Below, one piece after another: positions 21,916 through 33,416 of a DNA stretch of 64,000 nucleotides (position 1 is the stretch's first letter; every line of letters begins with the position of its first letter). The notes under the pieces are model-generated. The model searched no databases, was not told where the DNA came from, and was given only the letters and a program-made list of their open reading frames with translations. Location of the stretch: assembly GCA_014529385.2 (NCBI GenBank), contig CM043963.1, forward strand, positions 95,914,412-95,978,411, in the 5' to 3' direction. Both the position numbers and the translations under genes were made by a program. The stretch is from Adiantum capillus-veneris (Eukaryota > Streptophyta > Polypodiopsida > Polypodiales > Pteridaceae).

Positions 21916-22441
21916 CGAGAAAGTTACTCAATGGCTTTAGTACTTCAAACTAAAAGTAGGTTACAAAGGGATGAGCCCTTAATGGAACTCCCGCCTTCAC
22001 TCTCACCATCTCACACACCTTGTTGCATCAACTTCACAATGTATTTTGTGGGTAGAATATGCCTCCTTTTATAGACCAAAGGGTTGCCTTCTCTCATGAG
22101 AGGCAGACGTGTGTAGCCGCCCTTGTGTAGACAAGTCCGAGTTGAATTCTCTCATGCGCCTATGTGCGGCCGTCTTTGAGAAGACAAGTCCGTCTAGAAA
22201 TCAGTAACCGACCATTGAATTCAGCCACCGGCCAAAGAGTCCGTCCATCGATCACTGGCCATTGACTACCGGTCACCAGCCAACTGGCCAACCAAATGAT
22301 CATTTTTTGACCACTTTTCGGTTGCCATCCGACCATAAAATTCTGGGAAAAAGGAAATATTCCGATGGGTGTGATTTTTTGGTTTTTCGGGGAGTGATTT
22401 TTCTTACACACGATGGCTTCTCCTCATAATGGGGTCTTACA
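21915..22441 (-). repeat. LTR-like promoter segment
   Basis: The minus strand begins TGTAAGACCCCATTATGAGG at 22441, a common plant LTR start. It has TATAAAA at 22073-22067 and then CTCGTGGATGTAGCCCACATC near 21915, a pattern seen near the ends of many copia LTRs. No primer site or partner LTR was found, and the LINE begins at its lower end. Solo or truncated LTR is the best guess. Confidence 0.4.
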
Positions 22442-22499
22442 AATGTGTGTTTTTGAGACTAAAAGTTACAAGGGGTAAATTAGGTTCCATACTTAACAA

Positions 22500-23010
22500 G
22501 AAGCACTATTAGTGACATGCCACTTAACACAAAGAGACAAGTTTGCATGTGCTAGTTGGCAGTATGTCACGTGACTATTACTATGCATGTGCTAGTTGTG
22601 TTTGGGGCTGAAATTATTGTTGAGCTTCTTTTGTGTCTCATACACAAAGGGGTGAGAAAGATCCTCCTTATAACAAAGCCCGGAAAAAGATGTGGATTGA
22701 CTCTTGTATCTTTTAGAAATCTAGATGCTAGGCATCTTATAGAGCTTAGGAGCACTATGTGTTGACCCTTGTATCATTGCATTAACCAGTTTAATCATTC
22801 CAGAGTATTGTTCTCTAAACTCTTGTACTTCAAATTACTATCTGAATATAAATACACATCCGATTGTTCATTGTAGTTGTTTATCATCTAAATCTATTAT
22901 TTCGAGTTCCTCATCTATTATCTAGAATTTGTTCCATATGTAAAGTTTGTATCTATCATCTGGTCATTTAAGTTTGAAGCTTGGTCAGTGACACTGAGTC
23001 CAGCTCTAGA
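22500..23010 (+). repeat. Possible 5' LTR of gypsy B
   Basis: A TATAAATA box lies at 22847-22854, followed by A/T- and CT-rich leader-like sequence directly upstream of the gypsy B gag. TGTCACGTGACTATTAC near 22563 could be the LTR start. No primer site or matching 3' LTR was recognised, so the assignment rests on position and composition. Confidence 0.35.
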
Positions 23011-23114
23011 ATAGCTATCAAAGTGATCCAGCTCGTTCCATTTTGATGATTAGCTAAAGCTTTTGATAGGAACCGGCCTCCAAGTTAGAATTCAAAGTCA
23101 ATCATCTATTCACA

Positions 23115-24560
23115 ATGCATCCACGACATCCAACTCAAGGAAATAGAGATAATATAGTGCTTGTTGACGAGGAGGACCACATCAACATAGTAGTTGAATA
23201 ATTAGAGCAGGGCTATGATAAGCAGCATCCACATTCTCACTATAAGAAATTGATGCCAATCCAGGTAGAAGAGGGGTCGAGGAGCATTGAGCCTCTAAAC
23301 GATCGGCACATAAGAAGGCGATACACAAAGATATTTTCATTGAAAGACGTTTTTATTCATATGGCTCAACATTCAGATGGGAAGGGCAAAGTGAAACTTC
23401 ATGCTGATTCTAGTGATTCTAGCGTGCATAGGTTTAGAATATGACCAGGATCACACACCAAAAATTTGGTCGAGGGAAGGAGAGACTGTTGAAGACTACA
23501 TGTTAGATCAAAGAGATGAAAGCAGATATTGATTATGAGACACCATGAAAAATCCAAACATGGAGAGAGGTTCGGTGATTTGAAGATAGCGTTTTTGAAT
23601 TTCAAAGGAAATCAAAGAGATGATGTGGAGCACAAAAATGGTATTACCATTATTCAGCTTGCAAACTCAGAATTTACAGTAAGCTAAAAAAAGGCTTTTT
23701 TGTTGGAATACAATGAGAACCACGAGGATGAGGATATCCCCTTTGAATTAGATTAAATCAGGAAAGAAAAGCTATCGGTTAGGAGCTATGTTGAGAAAAT
23801 AAAAGATCTCACAAGGCAACTGAAGGAACCACCATCAGAGAAACGAATGCATGCATGGTCTTTGAGTGGGTTCAAAAGGAAGAAACTTAGAGGACGGGAG
23901 GTGGTGCAAAGGGATCTGAAACTGGAGCAACAAGCCAATAAAGAGAAGGGCTAAAGAGGGAAAGCAACTTTCATGATTTCTAATGAGTCATCTATTGAAG
24001 ATTCATTGAACACCTCCACTCTTCGAATACTAATTCAGAAGGCACATCCACCGACAGTAGGAAGAAGGAATTCTGTACTAAGAAGATGTCAAGGCATTGT
24101 GCAAGCTGATCTCCAAGGTCTCTAGGACCAGACCTCTAGTAGGGAAAGTAAAGGCCTAGGCACAAGATAAAAGTCCAAAGAACATCCTTCTGATGAGTGT
24201 TTGCGAGTGTACCTACTGCAAAGCTTTTGGGCATCTATGGAATAATTGTAAAATCAAAGTTCATCACTTCAGGGAGAAAAAAAGCTTTGACAAACCCAGA
24301 GCCAACCAAGGAGGAGAAGCTACTTGAAACATAGACAATAGAGCTAGTACCAACGGTATGGCTGAAAGAAGATGACACCAGAAATTTTTTGGTTGGGATA
24401 GAGGTAGAGCTACCTTTACCATATATAATTTTAGTTGCTACACATGTGGAAAGTACGGACACTTTGCAGTGCAATGTCCAAACAATTTGAAAGTTGTTGG
24501 CCAAGGAACATGTGGCACAACCAGTACCAATGCTTGTAATCACTAGGAATGGTGGCGTTG
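23115..24560 (+). pseudogene. gag of gypsy B with two zinc knuckles
   Basis: A Met at 23115 opens an acidic, broken gag-like frame; 23250-23444 is one open piece. Two CCHC zinc knuckles in the same frame are the clearest signals: CTYCKAFGHLWNNC (24208-24249) and CYTCGKYGHFAVQC (24436-24477). Both keep the Cys-x2-Cys-x4-His-x4-Cys spacing and are separated by about 62 residues of basic sequence. Zinc knuckles bind the element RNA during packaging. Two widely spaced knuckles are less usual than one or an adjacent pair. Confidence 0.65.
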
Positions 24561-25494
24561 TCATTGTGAAGAATTATTAAATGATCCAACTAGCCGAATG
24601 ATGCAAAAATGCAAAGCGGCTCAAAAGTGGGAGAAACAAAGGGCTGTCTGGAAGAGTAAGGGAAAGGCAAAAAGGGAAGGAGACACAGTAGTAGAGGGTG
24701 CTGACAGTGCAAATCAATCAAGATCTGGAGCGGGGTAATTTGGAGAGTAGAATGCTCAAAGGCCAAAACCATTCAAAGGATTTCACCAATAGCTTCAAAA
24801 GCTCTATGAGTGAAAATACTAGATTTTTAATTAGGTAAGAAGACTGTTGAGGAGGCAATAGATGAGAAATTAGCAAAAGGATCTGAGGAGCATCGTGAGA
24901 AGGAACTAAGACAAGTTAAGATTGACTTTTCCAAAGCTGATAAAAAGGATTTGAGGTTAGAAAATATTCAGTAGCAATTTGAATCTCCACAAAACGATCC
25001 ATCATCTAGAAGACACAGGAGGCCAACGGAGGCATAGCAGTGTGAATATAGGTTTCTAGAGGAAAAAAATTTCAATTCAGATAGTAGTTTTGGAAACAAA
25101 TAAGATGATATATATATCAAAATATTTGAAAGAATCCAAAAGCTAGCTATTGAGCTTAATAATAACAAAAGGAGATTACTTGAAGCTTCCAATTTCATCA
25201 AAAAACCAAAAAAAAGAGAGGACTAGATGCATTGGTAGTTGATCTATCTAAAATTAAGGATAACAAAGTATTGTCATTCAGATTGACTACAAGGTTAGAT
25301 AGCAATGGGATCCATTTTCAGGTGTCATTTTGGATGTTATGATTGGAGTGAACATTTTGGGAGAGCATGTCAGACAAAAACTAGGGATTTAGGAGATGAA
25401 GCCTACTCCTCTTAGAAATACGATGGTAGCCCAAAGAATTGTCCAAGCGAGTGGCCTGATCGAGAACCTCTAGATTAGGATTGGATCAAGAAAA

Positions 25495-25788
25495 TTGAAA
25501 AATGTCTTTTTGGTTTTAGATTTCCAAGGTGTGTACAATATTCTCTTAGGAAGGCCATGGCTAAGAAGTGCAAGAGCCATCCATGATTATGCGAGTCAAA
25601 CATTGACCATCCAAGGGCCCAATAGAAGAATACATGTTAAGACAAACAATACCAGAAGCTGGAAAAGAGGAATGTTTTCAAAGGAGTTATGTGGGAAGTA
25701 TGGGGCCCAAACGGTAGAACGTATGCTAGCATCCATGAATATCTTTCCCATAGCCAAAATAGATATGAATGCAGTTCTATTGGATTAG
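25495..25788 (+). pseudogene. Protease C-terminal part of gypsy B
   Basis: A 97-aa frame with FLVLDFQGVYNILLGRPWLR, the conserved second half of plant gypsy retropepsins (YNILLGRPW). The catalytic D-S/T-G triad would lie upstream in the broken stretch near 25250-25400 and was not seen clearly. Confidence 0.7.
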
Positions 25789-26195
25789 TAGAGAGAGGAT
25801 GAACAACAAAAACAATACCCAAAAAACTTTATCAAGTCAAATCAAGGTGAAAGACCACTTAGTATGGAAGGTAGGCCTTCAAAAGAGGGAGGAGGTTAGA
25901 CACATGGGGCACATCTGGAAGAACTCGACCAAATGGAACGGACACAAAAAAGGTAGCAAAACATTAAAGTACTTGAACACAACAAGGTATTAGCGGAAGG
26001 AGACGAGGATTCAACCAGTATTGATACTCCTTATAATAAGTATGCATCAAGTACTCATACAGAGAAAAAAATTGAATCCATGCCTACACGAGAAGGGGAT
26101 GGAATGCCAAACTGGTTGTTACTAGTTGATCAAGAAATAAAAGAATAGAATTTGGGTTTGAGTTAGATTCTAAGGTAATAAAAATCAATAAGAAT

Positions 26196-26435
26196 TTGAA
26201 ATTGGATATTAAAAAAAAGACCAAAAATTTTGTTTCAAAAATATCGGGATGTTTTGCCTGGGAACATATGGATCTGAAAGGTGTCAACCCAAAAGTCAGC
26301 CAACATCGGATACCACCAAAACTAGATGCAAGTATAGCACGACTTCAATGGTACATAATGAACCTGAATTATGCAAAGAAGGTCAAGGAAGAGATTGACA
26401 ACCTTTTAAAGGAAGATTTCATTACACTGACGTAG
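26196..26435 (+). pseudogene. RT N-terminal part of gypsy B
   Basis: A 79-aa frame with FAWEHMDLKGVNPKVSQHRI and VKEEIDNLLKEDFI, the usual entry into Ty3/gypsy reverse transcriptase. Recognisable similarity ends soon after, before the catalytic palm. Confidence 0.7.
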
Positions 26436-26439
26436 CAAG

Positions 26440-27940
26440 AAATGATTGGTTATAACTTATTTCCCTTTGAACGATGCTCACATTGTTGTCTTATAGTTTG
26501 CAGGAAGAACTATCAAGAGTCTTGCATATGAAGATATATTCTTCTAAGACCATTTCCACCAACTCAGTCAAAGGAATAAAAAAGGAAAATTGGTAAAGGT
26601 TCCTCTACCAACCAATTGGAACTCCGTGGTCTGGCCAATTCTCGACACACTGTTGAGTAAGCATTGTGGATTAAGCTCTATAGGGATTTACAAGGTCTCT
26701 CCAAAACTCTATATACACTAAAATGGTGAAGCATGAAAATTTATCTCGTATTAGTATATTGGTTGAGCTTTTTCACACCTTCCATGTATATGTTGTTAAA
26801 ACTATGTTAGCATGCAAATCCCTTGATTCTTCCTTTTGTGATAAGTAAAGTTGGTATGTGAAAGAGATGGATGTCCTATGGTGTGAGATTGCACTTGAGA
26901 CTCTGGTTACAAATTATATGGTTTTCATTGAGTCACTTATCATCTCCTTTTGGTACAAGTGTTCTCACTTTGTCGGAAGTTGTTGTATACCTATTGATCA
27001 AAAGTCAATAGGTTTGGAGAAGAACGTTGTCATAGATGTGAAAGTGATGGATAAAGACCTCAACCTTGTGAAAATGATAACAACAAGGGAGTATTGCAAC
27101 CTGCCCCAACTCCGATATGATAAAGTGAAGGAGACTATGGACAATGACCCTTTCAAATTTTATTTCTTGCTAGGCAGCCAACGTAATGCAACAAAAGGAG
27201 AAGTAAGTTTTCTATAGAGATCTTTGAGTTCAAAATCGTGACAATGTAATGCATCTCGTATGATTTCCATGAGAAAAAATTCTTTTGGATAAGTACAAAT
27301 ATTTATTTAAATTGTGTGTGTGATCCATATAAAAGATTATGATCGTAGACAAAATTTATACAAGAAGTGCCATCATCTATCACTTTTCTTGAGACCCTAC
27401 TAGTGGCCCATGCACCAATGAGATTGCAAGCTTCTATCTACAAGAATACTTTGGCTTTCTTCTATACATTAATTGCCTATTTGGTCATCTGATAAGAAGC
27501 CTGAGGAAGTTACGAAGGCATAGGAATTTACCACCAGAATAACAGGAGGATAAGGACAAGGACAATAATAAAGTGGCTACAATTGAGGAGAACATTTAAC
27601 CTCAAGGAAGAAGCAAAAGAGGCCGAGCAAAGTAAAATGTTGTCGGTCAAAAATCTGAGATAAATCTATTTTCAGATGTTTCTAGCTTCAACAATAAGAG
27701 CCAAGCTGTGTTGATGTTGCCTCATTTGCCAGAGTTTAAAATTGGCAATAGAACATTTATTTTTTTCAATAAAATCTAGAATATTTTTTGTCTAAGGGAA
27801 GACATTGCACTAGCCACCATCTCCGAATCCCAAGAGGAGAGGAGTGGGTTTGTTTTTGAAGATAGTAGTGATGATGAGGTGATGGTGAAAAGCTCCAGTA
27901 ACCCAATAAAGTGCCTCAAACTATAGATTGAGAATGATGA
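26440..27940. other. Decayed interval within gypsy B
   Basis: The plus-strand frame 26858-27217 (119 aa) and its neighbours have no recognised motif. The position predicts RT, RNase H and integrase, but none can be identified; the interval may be replaced by unrelated DNA. Confidence 0.35.
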
Positions 27941-27944
27941 AGTA

Positions 27945-28225
27945 TGAGACAATATGGACCCTTCCACATCACAAAAAAGATCAATGAGATATCCTTTAGG
28001 CTGAAGTTGCTAGTTACTTGTAGAATTCATAATGCTTTTCACATGGGTCTTCTACAAACGGGATAAGTGCCAAAGGAGCAACCTAAGGTAGAATAAACTA
28101 TTTTAGAGTAGATCGTAGCACACAAGAAAAGTGAAGGGTACGCTGGTACACAAATACTTGATCAAGTTCAAGAACTATCTTGCTCTTGATGTGAAGTGGA
28201 TGGAGAATCAAATGAGGGGACCCTC
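27945..28225 (+). pseudogene. Integrase tail and chromodomain-like end of gypsy B
   Basis: Translation gives GPFHITKKINEISFRLKL, then IHNAFHMGLLQ, the C-terminal integrase motif of chromoviruses (compare [10 protein letters not shown] in gypsy D). A frameshifted stretch follows that resembles the KYL.KFKNY...DVKWME chromodomain of gypsy C. Chromodomains guide integration to particular chromatin. Several stops are present. Confidence 0.6.
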
Positions 28226-28229
28226 ATTT

Positions 28230-28905
28230 GTTTTTATTGAAGTATAGTTATTTACAAGAGATAAGAAAAATACCTCTAGGTATTTACAATTTCCCATGCA
28301 TATAGAGAAGGTTTTTCACCAAAGAAAGTCTCTACAATGGTAACCAATAGACCATTTAAATCAAGTCACTTTTCGTCTTCCTGTAGCTTTGGCACCATAT
28401 TGGGTCCGGTAGAGGATACAAGAAAATGGCATCCCTAGAGGAATGTACATAATTGAAGTACTCTTTGATTTTCCTCTTGTGCATAATCAAGTGGTCCAAG
28501 CACTTCTTGGACTTAATTCTCTCTCTTTTGAGGCACTTGGCCTTTTTGATTCACCACATCCATGCCTTTTCCCACGCCATGGCATAGTCCACATCATGCA
28601 AGGGAAACAATGCGAGTTTCTCCTCTTTTGCAATGGCATGTTCACTAGCATCATTCCTACATTAGTGTATACACCTTTAATAGGATATGGAAAATTTGAA
28701 TAAGCACATGATGTTATGAACAATTGAAATATCCAGCTATTCAGAATAAGTTTGAAACAACAATTTAATAACACTTGAGTCAAAGGAAATGGACAAAAAC
28801 TAGTTGTAAAATGTTCGCACAAGCAGTACACAATCAAGAAGAAGAAAAAAAAAGGCATCAACAAAGAGTGGGAATTTGTAAATAACATATGCGATTGATG
28901 GATGG
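28230..28905. other. Interval without recognised gene
   Basis: Between gypsy B and the hAT fragment. Open frames on both strands, including 28443-28703 plus and 28999-28487 minus, lack known domains. Confidence 0.3.
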
Positions 28906-28907
28906 AG

Positions 28908-29910
28908 TGGCAATGTAAATTATGCATGGTCATAAAATCAAGTAGGGCTCCACGTATTAGGGAGCATTTTTTGGGTGGCTTCAAAAAGAGATGTCCCAAA
29001 TGCGCACATCCTCAACTGTCCACAATTGCAAAGCAATCAAGAAAAAGCGCAAGAAGAAGAGTGGTAAGAGATACCAGGTAGAGAATTCTGTTATGAATGC
29101 ATACAAGAGCAACCACAATTAAAATCCAATCATGTATATCCTATAGTAGCACCAACGAACACTATAGAATAAAATGTTCAAGGAGACAAAATACATAGTA
29201 GTGTTTCTTCTAAGCGTGACAGTGAGGTTGGGCTTGGGCAAATGTGACAAAGATCTTTGCACCAAAGCTTTCAAACAAAAATGTTTGAAGAGGCACAAAA
29301 TGCGCTTGCAAAATCAATTTTATTCATTAGAAGTGCACTAGTCATGGTTGACAGCCATCATTGGAAACAAGCATGGAAGAAAATGTGTGAGTACGGTCGA
29401 GGATTTTCAGTTCCTTTATATCACACGATATGGAATGATGTCTTGGACAAATGTTACCTCAAAGTAAAAGAGCGTGTTTCCAAAATCATTCTTGGCAAGA
29501 GATCACTTTCCTGATGCACAAGTGTTATTGATGGTTGGTCTAATGTTCAAAGAAGACCATCGATCAATGTTATGTGGGTGTGTCCGAGAGGAGAGATGTT
29601 CATAGAAGCTATTGACAGTTTTGGTGCTATTAAAAGTGATTCTTATATTGCTAATGTCTTTATCAAGGTAATTAAGAAATAGGTGATTGAACATGTCATT
29701 CACGTAGTCAGGCACAATACAAAGAATTGTAAAAATGCTGGTAATCTACTCATAATATAATAAAAGGTTGATTTCCATAAATTTTTGCTAATGGTTTTGC
29801 ATTATTTATAGTTTAAGCTTGGTGCTAAAAGATTGGTCCACTAGTGAAAAAACTACATGGTTTGCCAAAATAATCGATGTTGTATGTCAAGTTGTGAAGC
29901 ATAGGCAAAA
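28908..29910 (+). pseudogene. hAT transposase fragment (BED finger and DUF659)
   Basis: A BED-type zinc finger is encoded at 28908-28998: WQCKLCMVIK, then REHFLGG and CPKCAH, matching the plant hAT pattern Cys-x2-Cys...His...Cys. Downstream, 29257-29760 reads in one frame as a DUF659 core: SVIDGWSN, PSINVMWVCPRGEMF, EAIDSFGAIKSDSYIA and VIEHVIHVVRHN. It is interrupted by a TGA at about 29512 and a TAG near 29682. The catalytic DDE and dimerisation regions are absent, although TTWFAKIIDVVCQVVKH near 29840-29900 may continue the family. BED fingers bind transposon ends. This copy is truncated and inactive, and its terminal repeats were not found. Confidence 0.7.
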
Positions 29911-31350
29911 CCTTTGATATAGTTTTAGGATTTTAAGGGTCTCCCATTCTTTCAAAAGATGAACACCGGGAAATAGTACAATTTCGTTTTTCTCTTCTAA
30001 TGACCAAATATCACAAAAAGTACAAGTCAATTTTTGTAATGAAGCAACATGTTCAAGGTAAAGTTCCAATATTTGAGGAGTATATGCCAGGTCCTCCTCC
30101 TCCATCCACTTCGCATCCAATGCCGGATGGTTCTTGAATTTCACTAAGAACCGTTGTATCACTTTACCTTTCACTTCCCTTTCCTTGTGAGCCAATATCT
30201 GTTCTGGAACGAGTATATACTCGCTCTCTTATACTTAAAGTTGCTCCTCAAGCTCCTTGTTGACTGGCACCTCACCCTTGAAAGGTTTCAACAGACTCAC
30301 ATGAAAAGCATTGTGAATCTTCCAACTATCTGGCAACTTCAGTCTGAAGGATACATCATTTATCTTTTCTTGAATCTAGAAAGGGCCATAACATCTCATA
30401 CTGAGCTTTGGAAAAATATTCTGCTCCTTTTCCTTGCGTTTCCTCAGGCGTGCCTTCTCGAATTGTAAGAGCACCCAATCATCTTCGTTCAACTGCAACT
30501 CGCGTCTATGTTTATCCATTGCCTTCTTATGTTGTGCTTGAGACCTCTCAAGAGCCTCGCAAACCTTAGCAAATGAAGTGTCTAAATCCCTCGTGTACTG
30601 ATTTGCTTCAAAAATCTTGTCTTTGGTGCTTAGAAATGGAGGAACCTTCTTAACGCCTTCGATTACTTCAAATGGCGTCTTCTCGGTCGATGAGTGAACC
30701 GTGTTGTTGTAGGCAAATTCCACCAAGGGCAAGTACTTTTCCCATCAAGTCTTCTGATCTGAAATGGAAGACTTCAATAAATCCAAAACCATCGAACTGG
30801 ATATTTCAGACTGCCCGTTTGTCTGTGGGTGGAATGAGGATGAGAACTACAATCGAGTGCCAATGTTCTCCCAGATTTCCATCCAAAACAAACTCGTGAA
30901 TCGGGGATCTCTATCCAAGACTATGGACTCGGGCATGTCATGTAATTGAAAAATCTGTGAGATGAACAATCTCGCCAAATGGTCATGCTTGACTGTCTTC
31001 TTTACCGGAATGAAGTGGGTCTACTTGCTAAATCTGTCAATAACTATCCAAATCCCATCATACCCACTTTGGGTCTTGGGAAGATAAAAAAATGAAATCC
31101 ATAGCAATGCTTTCCCAAGGCCGGGAGGAATAGGTAAAGATGTAGAAGTCCTTGTGCCTTATGCCTGTCAAACTTGACCTTTTTTGGCATACTAAGCAAC
31201 TACGAACAAACTCGTCCACATCCTTTTTTAGCCTTGGCCAGTAAAAGTAACACTCAATACCCTTCAAGGTGGTATCTATGCCGCAGTGGCCTGAAAAAGG
31301 TGGACAATGGCACTATCAAACCCGTGTAACACACAACATTGTTTTGCGCA
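29887..31350 (-). pseudogene. Integrase and chromodomain of gypsy C
   Basis: Read from 31270 downward: the zinc-binding head (YFYWPRLKKDV...CLVCQKRSSL, 31267-31058) leading into WESIAMDFIF, which carries the first catalytic Asp; a broken core; the late-core and GPF region (LVEFAYNNTVHSSTEKTPFE to MRCYGPF, 30732-30376); and a chromodomain (VKGKVIQRFLVKFKNHPALDAKWME, seen piecewise in 30195-29887). The second catalytic Asp and the Glu are not visible in an open frame. Integrase would insert the cDNA, and the chromodomain would target it to chromatin marks. Confidence 0.8.
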
Positions 31351-31589
31351 TCAAATAGTCGTCCCATATGGAATAGCCTGCAACTGTCTCCCTGCTCTGT
31401 ATCTAGTGAAATATGTCTACAAAGTCAAGATCTGTGGTGTACTGGTCGACCAAATCCTCGAACCTTTGATGATGTATCGTGGAAATAGACAGAACCAAGG
31501 GTTTTTGAGACAATACATCTGCGATAAGTTCTTTTGTCCCTGAACATGGACTATCTGAAAGTGAAACTATGACAATATGTTAGCCCACC

Positions 31590-31992
31590 TCATGTGCTTT
31601 TCCTGAAGTTGCTTATGCGACAAGAAGTAACGCAAACTCTCATGATCTGTGAAGGCTGTAAAATCAGCACCGAGTAGATAGTGTCACCACTACGCAAGAG
31701 CATGTATAACTGCCAATAGCTCTTTCTCATAAATCTGTGCCACCAACTCAGGACGCAAAAACATCCTACTTTTGCAAGCAATGACATGGCCTTCTTGCAT
31801 CAAAACTGCTCCTAGATTGCAACCACAAGCATCACAATAAACTTCGAATGGCTTTTGCAAGCCTGGCAGGGCCAATTCTGGTCCTATAGTCAAACTTTTC
31901 TTTGAGAGTGTGAAAGTGAAAATTTATGTCAGTGCCCAAGTGAAAGCAACCCCTTTCTAAGTAAGTAAATGCAAAGGAGAATCTATCTCTAG
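31590..31992 (-). pseudogene. RNase H of gypsy C fused to gag
   Basis: The frame 31893-31690 encodes LQKPFEVYCDACGCNLGAVL and IYEKELLAVIHALA, the start of gypsy RNase H, and is almost identical in pattern to gypsy A. Just upstream the reading frame has SPLHLLT and KGVAFTW, the end of the RT connection, joined directly to gag. The rest of RNase H continues in a shifted frame (AFTDHESLRYFLSHKQ) to about 31590. Confidence 0.75.
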
Positions 31993-33210
31993 AATAAAAG
32001 CATCATGTTTTCTTACCTTTCCCCAAGCATGGCATAGAGGAGATCCTTTGTGGTGAGTTTGGTGAGTCTCCTCCTCTTGGATTTCAACCAAAGTAGCTCT
32101 AGGAGGATCTTGGCAGTTGTTCTTTTGGGGACAAGCGCGGTACGCATGCCCTTGTTTGCCGCACTTGAAACACCGGTTATCCTTGCGATAACGCTCAAGC
32201 CCTTCACGAGAGAGTTTGTTTTTACCTTTGTAAACTCCCTTCTCTTTAGCTTTGTTGGAGTTGCCCTTAGGAGACTTTTGGACATTGTCCTTCCCCTTAG
32301 GCTCGTTGGAACCCTTGTTTTTCGTGGGCTTATTATTTCTTTTAGCCCCCATTTGGAAATTGATTCGAGAGGCCACCATAGTATGGTGTATTACCGCTGA
32401 TATGGTACGTGGCCTTTGGGAGTTGACATACTCAAGCCCGCACAAAATTGTTGCTTTTGCTCTCCAAAATCCAACTTTTTGAAGACAGTGGCTTTGAGTT
32501 GTAGGTCCCAAAACTTGTTTACATATTTGTGGATGGATTCATAGGGAGAGAGCTTTAAGCTTCGCCATTCGGTGAGTACTTTGTATTTAGCATCGGTGGC
32601 CAAAAACTGCTTCATAATGGAAGCTCTTCAAGCTTTCCATCTTCGTGGAGCTTCACCGTTGGCTCATAGGCTAGACCACCATTGTCTGGCGGACTTTTGA
32701 AAGTTCATAGCTACATGGCGTAGCTTAGAGGACTCCGTGAAGCCCTCATCTCCAAACGCCGCATCAAACTGTTGGATAAAGGCCAAAACTTTGTCTGTAG
32801 CACCAAAGGTGCCATCATAGGTAAGGAAAGAGATGCTCTTCCCTCCCTCTTTGAGCTTCTTCAGCTTGGATGACCTCTTCCATGCGGCATAGGATTTCCT
32901 ATGGCCTCTTCTTTTTGATGGTTCAAAGGTTGCACCATCACTTTCTTCAAAAGGTGAAGAATTTGAAGAAGGTGGAGAAGAGGGTGACCTCTTTCTCACA
33001 TTTTTCTTGTCTTGATCTTCGTCGTCTTCACCATCACCTTCATAAGAGGAAGAGGATGATGAAGATGGAGAAGAGGGTGTCCTCTTTCTCGCCTTTTTCT
33101 TCTCTTGCTTTTTATCATCCCTCTTTGAATTATGGTGTGGAGAAGGGTGCGATGGTCTTCTCCGCTTTGGTGGTGCTGGAGAGCGTTTAGCCCACCGTCT
33201 TCGTGGAGCC
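31993..33210 (-). pseudogene. gag of gypsy C (main part)
   Basis: The first frame, 33210-32664, contains Lys/Arg-rich and Ser/Asp/Glu-rich low-complexity stretches, then a conserved capsid-like part (ATDKVLAFIQQFDAAFGDEG, QKSARQWW). The frame 32615-32391 continues the capsid (FLATDAKYKVLTEWRSLKL). The frame 32511-31957 has the zinc knuckle CFKCGKQGHAYRACP. Two frameshifts separate the parts. The protein would assemble the particle. The upstream end is cut by copia-1. Confidence 0.8.
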
Positions 33211-33402
33211 TGTTGGGGTATAAAGCCCAATGTGGTCGCCTAGGTAAGTGGGCGGGCCGCTAGGTATGTACACATATTCTTTTGTAAAAACCTAATAAGA
33301 ACTCACTATGCTCTACACATTACAGTAGAGTGAGTTCACCATATCGTCGTGCTCTTCTTCTCGCACTCTCTCTCGAGTCGCACTTCCGCTCGTACTCCTT
33401 CA
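33211..33402 (+). repeat. 5' LTR of copia-1
   Basis: 192 bp, TGTTGGGGTA...CTCCTTCA. Terminal TGTTGG rather than a long inverted repeat. It matches the 3' LTR except at six positions and is diagnostic for the family (four copies in this window). Confidence 0.95.
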
Positions 33403-33404
33403 AC

Positions 33405-33416
33405 TAGTATCAGAGC
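33405..33416 (+). promoter_or_regulatory. tRNA-iMet primer binding site of copia-1
   Basis: TAGTATCAGAGC, two bases after the LTR. One mismatch from the copia-2 site TGGTATCAGAGC (51229-51240). Confidence 0.85.

Larger units (their letters stand above)
23115..28225 (+). mobile_element. Degenerate Ty3/gypsy retroelement B
   Basis: Plus-strand pieces in gypsy order: gag with zinc knuckles (to about 24560), protease tail (25495-25788), RT N-terminus (26196-26435), and integrase C-terminus plus chromodomain-like tail (27945-28225). The RT palm, RNase H and integrase core are missing or unrecognisable between 26440 and 27940. Stops are frequent, often TAG or TAA replacing Gln, Trp or Lys codons. 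It is one old element or two fused ruins in the same orientation. Confidence 0.7.

Noticed and set aside
21820-21930. Interpreting CTCGTGGATGTAGCCCACATC and the following bases as a copia LTR end continuing into the LINE
   Set aside because: The adjoining bases translate as a LINE endonuclease tail (RVNRIMAQSS...VDHALV), so the LTR-like segment is taken to stop near 21915.
28487-28999. 170-codon minus-strand frame
   Set aside because: Its upper end is antisense to the hAT BED finger and it has no domain of its own.
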